64,000 nucleotides of DNA from Pontibacterium sp049599735 (GTDB taxonomy: Bacteria > Pseudomonadota > Gammaproteobacteria > Pseudomonadales > Balneatricaceae): NCBI GenBank assembly GCA_049599735.1, contig JBMYOX010000003.1, forward strand, positions 1 through 64,000. Direction: 5' to 3'. The position numbers and the translations under genes were made by a program. The notes under the pieces were generated by a model. That model was not told the origin of the DNA. It was given only the letters and a program-made list of their open reading frames with translations, and made no database searches. Below, one piece after another: positions 61,147 to 64,000 of this stretch. Every line of letters starts with the position of its first letter. The stretch's first letter is position 1.

Positions 61147-61446
61147 ATGAAAAAAGCACTGATTCTTGCTACTGCTGTCCTGATGTCATCCACTGCTATG
61201 GCTGAGCGTTCCGGTCAGGAAGTCTACAATACTAAATGTGCTGTTTGCCACGCTAGCGGCGCTGCAGGCGCACCAAAAATGGGAGATGCCGCAGCCTGGG
61301 CTCCACGTGCGGCACTGGGTGCCGATGCTCTGCTGGCAGTTGCTAAGAAAGGTAAAGGCGCTATGCCACCTAAAGGCCTGTGCATGGACTGCAACGATGC
61401 AGAACTGAACGGTGCTATTAAGTTCATGCTCGACGGCTCTAAATAA
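61147..61446 (+). CDS. Cytochrome c5 family protein
   Basis: Periplasmic monoheme cytochrome of 99 residues from the ATG at 61147. Signal peptide (cleavage after AMA), heme site CAVCH (residues 31-35) and a second cysteine pair CMDC typical of cytochrome c5, with MPPKG containing the axial Met. It acts as a soluble electron carrier. Followed by a strong terminator. Confidence 0.92.
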   Translation: MKKALILATAVLMSSTAMAERSGQEVYNTKCAVCHASGAAGAPKMGDAAAWAPRAALGADALLAVAKKGKGAMPPKGLCMDCNDAELNGAIKFMLDGSK

Positions 61447-61471
61447 TTCACCCTCAGGTAAATTATCGCCA

Positions 61472-61503
61472 TAAAAAACCCGGCCTTATCGCCGGGTTTT
61501 TTA
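61472..61503. terminator. Terminator between cytochrome c5 and pomB
   Basis: CCCGG(CC)/(GC)CGGG stem flanked by six A and six T. Serves both convergent genes. Confidence 0.88.
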
Positions 61504-61517
61504 TTACCTGCAGAACA

Positions 61518-62450
61518 TCAGAATACTTGTCCCGGTGGCTGGTTTTCCCGCTCCACTTCACCCGGATCTGCCGCCTGTAGTCTTTTAAGCAGTTCGGTGT
61601 CATCATCCTTCTGAATAACAATTTCCACCCGTCGGTTACGGGCACGCTGAGCCCGTGTTGCGTTAGGCGTCACAGGCTTAGTGTCGGCATAGCCCAGAAT
61701 CCTGAAACGCTTTTGCTCGATACGCTTATCACCAAATAATTCATGGGCCACCGCCAGCGCCCGGGCTGTTGACAAATCCCAGTTAGATTCAAAGCGCCGC
61801 CCGTTATAAGGAATATTATCGCTGTGGCCTTCAATCGCAACCTTACCGGTTACCGTCAGCAGCATATCGCGGATTTTAGCAAGTACCGGTATCGCAGCAA
61901 ATTTAAGCTCGGCCCGGCCCGAATCAAAAGAGCCCCGCTCCTTCAGGCGAATAATCACCTTACGCCCTTCAGACTCAACCTCGATGCTGCCCTGACCGAT
62001 TTCCTTTGCCAGAGCCGCTGCAAATTCAACCGCCTCCTCTTCGGCTTCCCGCTCCATTTCCCTTTGCATTTCTTCCAGTTCCTGGCTGGCTTCTTTATCC
62101 TGCACTTCGCTTTCACCCTCTTTAGAGCGAATATCCAGGGTATTCATATCGTTGTTCACCGTCATCTGGCGAACTTCGTTAAGCGGCGTAGGTTCGGGGC
62201 GTCCGGGGCTGAATTCCTGGGCAATGACTGAGGTGCCTTTAGGTACGTCATCAACTTTTATCTGGTTCTGAACACCAAAAGCTTCACGCATTGAACCGGC
62301 TAACTGCTTAAACTTGAGTACATCCATCTCGGAAAACGAAAGTAAGAGTACAAAAAAGCACATTAACAGCGACATCAGGTCAGCAAAAGTTGCCAGCCAG
62401 CCAGGCAAGCCTGCGGGACAGGGAGGGCATTCTTCGATTTCGTCACTCAT
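61518..62450 (-). CDS. pomB: Flagellar stator protein PomB/MotB type
   Basis: 310 residues. One transmembrane helix with the ion-binding D24 (TFADLMSLLMCFFVLLLSF), the same position as in PomB, then a linker with acidic coiled coil (about 115-150) and a C-terminal OmpA-like peptidoglycan-binding domain (EGHSDNIPY, FESNWDLSTARAL). The Na+ type is inferred from the resemblance to PomB. It starts 21 bases after pomA. Confidence 0.93.
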   Translation of the reverse strand: MSDEIEECPPCPAGLPGWLATFADLMSLLMCFFVLLLSFSEMDVLKFKQLAGSMREAFGVQNQIKVDDVPKGTSVIAQEFSPGRPEPTPLNEVRQMTVNNDMNTLDIRSKEGESEVQDKEASQELEEMQREMEREAEEEAVEFAAALAKEIGQGSIEVESEGRKVIIRLKERGSFDSGRAELKFAAIPVLAKIRDMLLTVTGKVAIEGHSDNIPYNGRRFESNWDLSTARALAVAHELFGDKRIEQKRFRILGYADTKPVTPNATRAQRARNRRVEIVIQKDDDTELLKRLQAADPGEVERENQPPGQVF

Positions 62451-62471
62451 GACTTAACTCCGGGCCCAGGG

Positions 62472-63224
62472 TTAACCCGCTGAACGCTTGCTTTCCGGCA
62501 AATAATTTTTCAGCATTTGTTCAATAACACGCGGATTTTGTCCCGCCTGAATGGCCAGCAGGCCATCAATAATCAGCGACTGGTTCAGGCCTTCTTCTTC
62601 CTTGCGTATGCCCAGCTTATCAGCCACCGGCAGCGCAAACATAGTTGCCAGTATTGCACCATAAAGGGTCGTTAACAAAGCAACTGCCATCGCCGGACCA
62701 ATCGACTTAGGATCCGACATGTTGCCCAACATCTGAACCAGGCCCACCAAGGTACCGATCATGCCCATCGCAGGGCCCACATCACCCATTGCGCTAAAAA
62801 TAGTGATGCCCCGTTCATGACGATCAGAGGCCAGCCGGGCCTCTTTATTCAGCAGTGACTTAACCACTTCAGGGTCATGACCATCCACCAGCAGTTGAAT
62901 ACCCCGCTGCATAAAATCACTGCTAACCGTTTTATCTTCCAGGGACAGCAGACCACCTTTACGCGCAGCATCCGCCAGCTCTACCGTTTCGGCGATGATC
63001 GTATCCGGATCGATCGACTTAAACATAAACGCTTTAGCGGTGATTTTACCCACCCCCAGGAACTGAGGTAGTGTGTATTTCATCATGACAACAAACAGCG
63101 TGCCGACGATGACGATCAACATAGACGGGATGTTAATAAAGGCGCCGGGGTCTCCGCCCATTACCATTGAGGCGACAACAAGGCCAAACGAGCCTATTAA
63201 ACCTACGAGCGTTGCTATATCCAC
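62472..63224 (-). CDS. pomA: Flagellar stator protein PomA/MotA type
   Basis: Four-helix stator subunit, about 250 residues from the GTG at 63224 (MDIATLVGLIGSFGLVVASM), with GGAGAG upstream; PomA of Vibrio is 253 long. The frame is open 29 codons further. Motif DVGPAMGMIGTLVGLV in helix 3 and MSDPKSIGPAMAVALLTTLYG in helix 4 are typical. It forms the torque-generating complex with PomB. Confidence 0.94.
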   Translation of the reverse strand: MDIATLVGLIGSFGLVVASMVMGGDPGAFINIPSMLIVIVGTLFVVMMKYTLPQFLGVGKITAKAFMFKSIDPDTIIAETVELADAARKGGLLSLEDKTVSSDFMQRGIQLLVDGHDPEVVKSLLNKEARLASDRHERGITIFSAMGDVGPAMGMIGTLVGLVQMLGNMSDPKSIGPAMAVALLTTLYGAILATMFALPVADKLGIRKEEEGLNQSLIIDGLLAIQAGQNPRVIEQMLKNYLPESKRSAG

Positions 63225-63410
63225 TCTTATACTCTCCAGGTCACATATCAGACGCGCTGCATTCTTAAGGCTTTTTCTAAGCAAACCATCATAGCAAAAA
63301 ATGATCGTCATTCACCCCCAAACACACGTATCATCCTGACTATGTACAGCTAATTGATAAATATCGGCGCCTTAGGTAACGTGGACGCCTTTAAAAATCA
63401 GGTAATACCG

Positions 63411-63653
63411 ATGCCACGCGCTAAAAAAACCACTGACTTCGAGCAATCCCTGTCTCAACTTGAAACCCTGGTGAACCAGATGGAGCAGGGAGACCTCTCA
63501 CTGGAAGATGCCCTGAGTGCTTTTGAGCAGGGTGTTAAGCTAACGCGTGAATGCCAGAGCATTCTGGAGCAGGCCGAACAAAAGGTTCAGGTTCTGATCG
63601 AGAAAAACGGCGAATTGCAGACAACGCCTTTTATGACCAGCGAGGATAGCTGA
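63411..63653 (+). CDS. xseB: Exodeoxyribonuclease VII small subunit
   Basis: 80 residues from the ATG at 63411 (MPRAKKTTDFEQSLSQLETLV), of usual size, with the GDLSLEDALSAFEQGVKLT helical motif. It partners with XseA, which is not in the window. It precedes ispA by three bases. Confidence 0.94.
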   Translation: MPRAKKTTDFEQSLSQLETLVNQMEQGDLSLEDALSAFEQGVKLTRECQSILEQAEQKVQVLIEKNGELQTTPFMTSEDS

Positions 63654-63656
63654 ACT

Positions 63657-64000
63657 TTGACGACTCAAGACACCCTCTCGCAGTTCCGGCAGCGGGTCGA
63701 GAGCCACCTGAATAAGGTCCTGCTCAGCGACAGCATCGAACCGCGCCTGCAGCAGGCCATGCGTTATGGCTTATTTAATGGCGGCAAACGGGTAAGGCCC
63801 GCGCTGGTTTATATGGTGAATCAGATGCTGGGCGGCGATCAGGCAGATGCGGATGCACCTGCGGCGGCGATTGAATGTATTCACAGTTATTCGCTGGTAC
63901 ACGATGATCTGCCCGCGATGGATGATGATGATTTAAGACGTGGCAAACCCACCTGCCATATCGTCTACGATGAAGCTACGGCGATACTTGCGGGCGATGC
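63657..64000 (+). CDS. ispA: Farnesyl diphosphate synthase IspA (partial)
   Basis: Incomplete: the window ends within the gene. From the TTG at 63657 the translation begins (L/M)TTQDTLSQFRQRVES; GGKRVRPALVYMV and the first aspartate-rich motif DDLPAMDDDDLRRGKPT identify an isoprenyl diphosphate synthase of the FPP type. It condenses dimethylallyl and isopentenyl diphosphate. It follows xseB directly, as in many gammaproteobacteria. Confidence 0.93.
   Translation, partial: MTTQDTLSQFRQRVESHLNKVLLSDSIEPRLQQAMRYGLFNGGKRVRPALVYMVNQMLGGDQADADAPAAAIECIHSYSLVHDDLPAMDDDDLRRGKPTCHIVYDEATAILAGD

Noticed and set aside
1..64000. CRISPR arrays, tRNA or rRNA genes, insertion sequences
   Set aside because: No regularly spaced repeats, no cloverleaf besides the tRNA-like part of tmRNA, no rRNA and no transposase frames were recognised.

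Overview
The window looks like a chromosomal segment of a marine-type gammaproteobacterium, probably an Oceanospirillales or Pseudomonadales relative. This is inferred from gene order and protein families, not from a database search. The blocks thrC-hom-dsbC-xerD and rplS-trmD-rimM-rpsP-ffh with the divergent ypjD-corB pair follow the arrangement I recall from Pseudomonas. The pomAB-xseB-ispA order is the one seen in Vibrio and other marine gammaproteobacteria with sodium-driven flagella. The tmRNA tag, (A)ANDDNYALAA, differs from that of E. coli by one residue.

Layout. 1-9.8 kb, minus strand: threonine synthesis, DsbC, XerD, an unrecognised membrane-anchored protein, the S16-RimM-TrmD-L19 operon and Ffh. 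10-12.2 kb, plus strand: YpjD and CorB-like membrane proteins. 12.2-15 kb: small housekeeping genes (thiamine-binding-type protein, DUF1289, gamma-carbonic anhydrase, two Nudix hydrolases, NIF3-like). 14.9-19.4 kb, minus strand: a compact five-gene cassette for a group 3b NAD(P)-linked [NiFe] hydrogenase (4Fe-4S, flavin, small and large subunits, then the maturation protease). 19.6-31.2 kb: conserved core with hexose-6-phosphate mutarotase, FolX, DapB, CysE, the grpE-dnaK-dnaJ heat-shock unit with a clear sigma-32 promoter, recN with a clear LexA box, fur/bamE, rnfH-ratA, smpB and ssrA (tmRNA).

31.2-39.3 kb is an accessory island inserted between the 3' end of ssrA and a DUF3461/gdhB core block. 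It holds GGGGTA repeats, a broken hipA-like toxin fragment, a small membrane protein and a complete four-gene Wadjet (JetABCD) plasmid-defence operon with its own terminator. This is the outstanding feature of the window. The family is known, but the locus is intact.

39.3-52.5 kb: the large NAD-glutamate dehydrogenase, a TauD-type dioxygenase, a LysR regulator, glcDEF (glycolate or 2-hydroxyacid oxidase) and an orphan TRAP binding protein with no dctQM beside it. 52.6-57.5 kb: an HlyD / double-ATPase-permease / permease export system of the YhiI-RbbA-YhhJ type. 57.8-61.5 kb: Lpp/OprI-like lipoprotein, LysM-L,D-transpeptidase, two unrecognised proteins, PPK2 and cytochrome c5. 61.5-64 kb: PomB and PomA stator genes, xseB and the start of ispA, which runs off the window.

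Several genes start with TTG or GTG, judged from ribosome-binding sites and family N-termini (thrC, hom, xerD, corB, hydrogenase protease, jetA, glcF, pomA, ispA, the 69-residue protein). No tRNA, rRNA, CRISPR array or insertion sequence was recognised.
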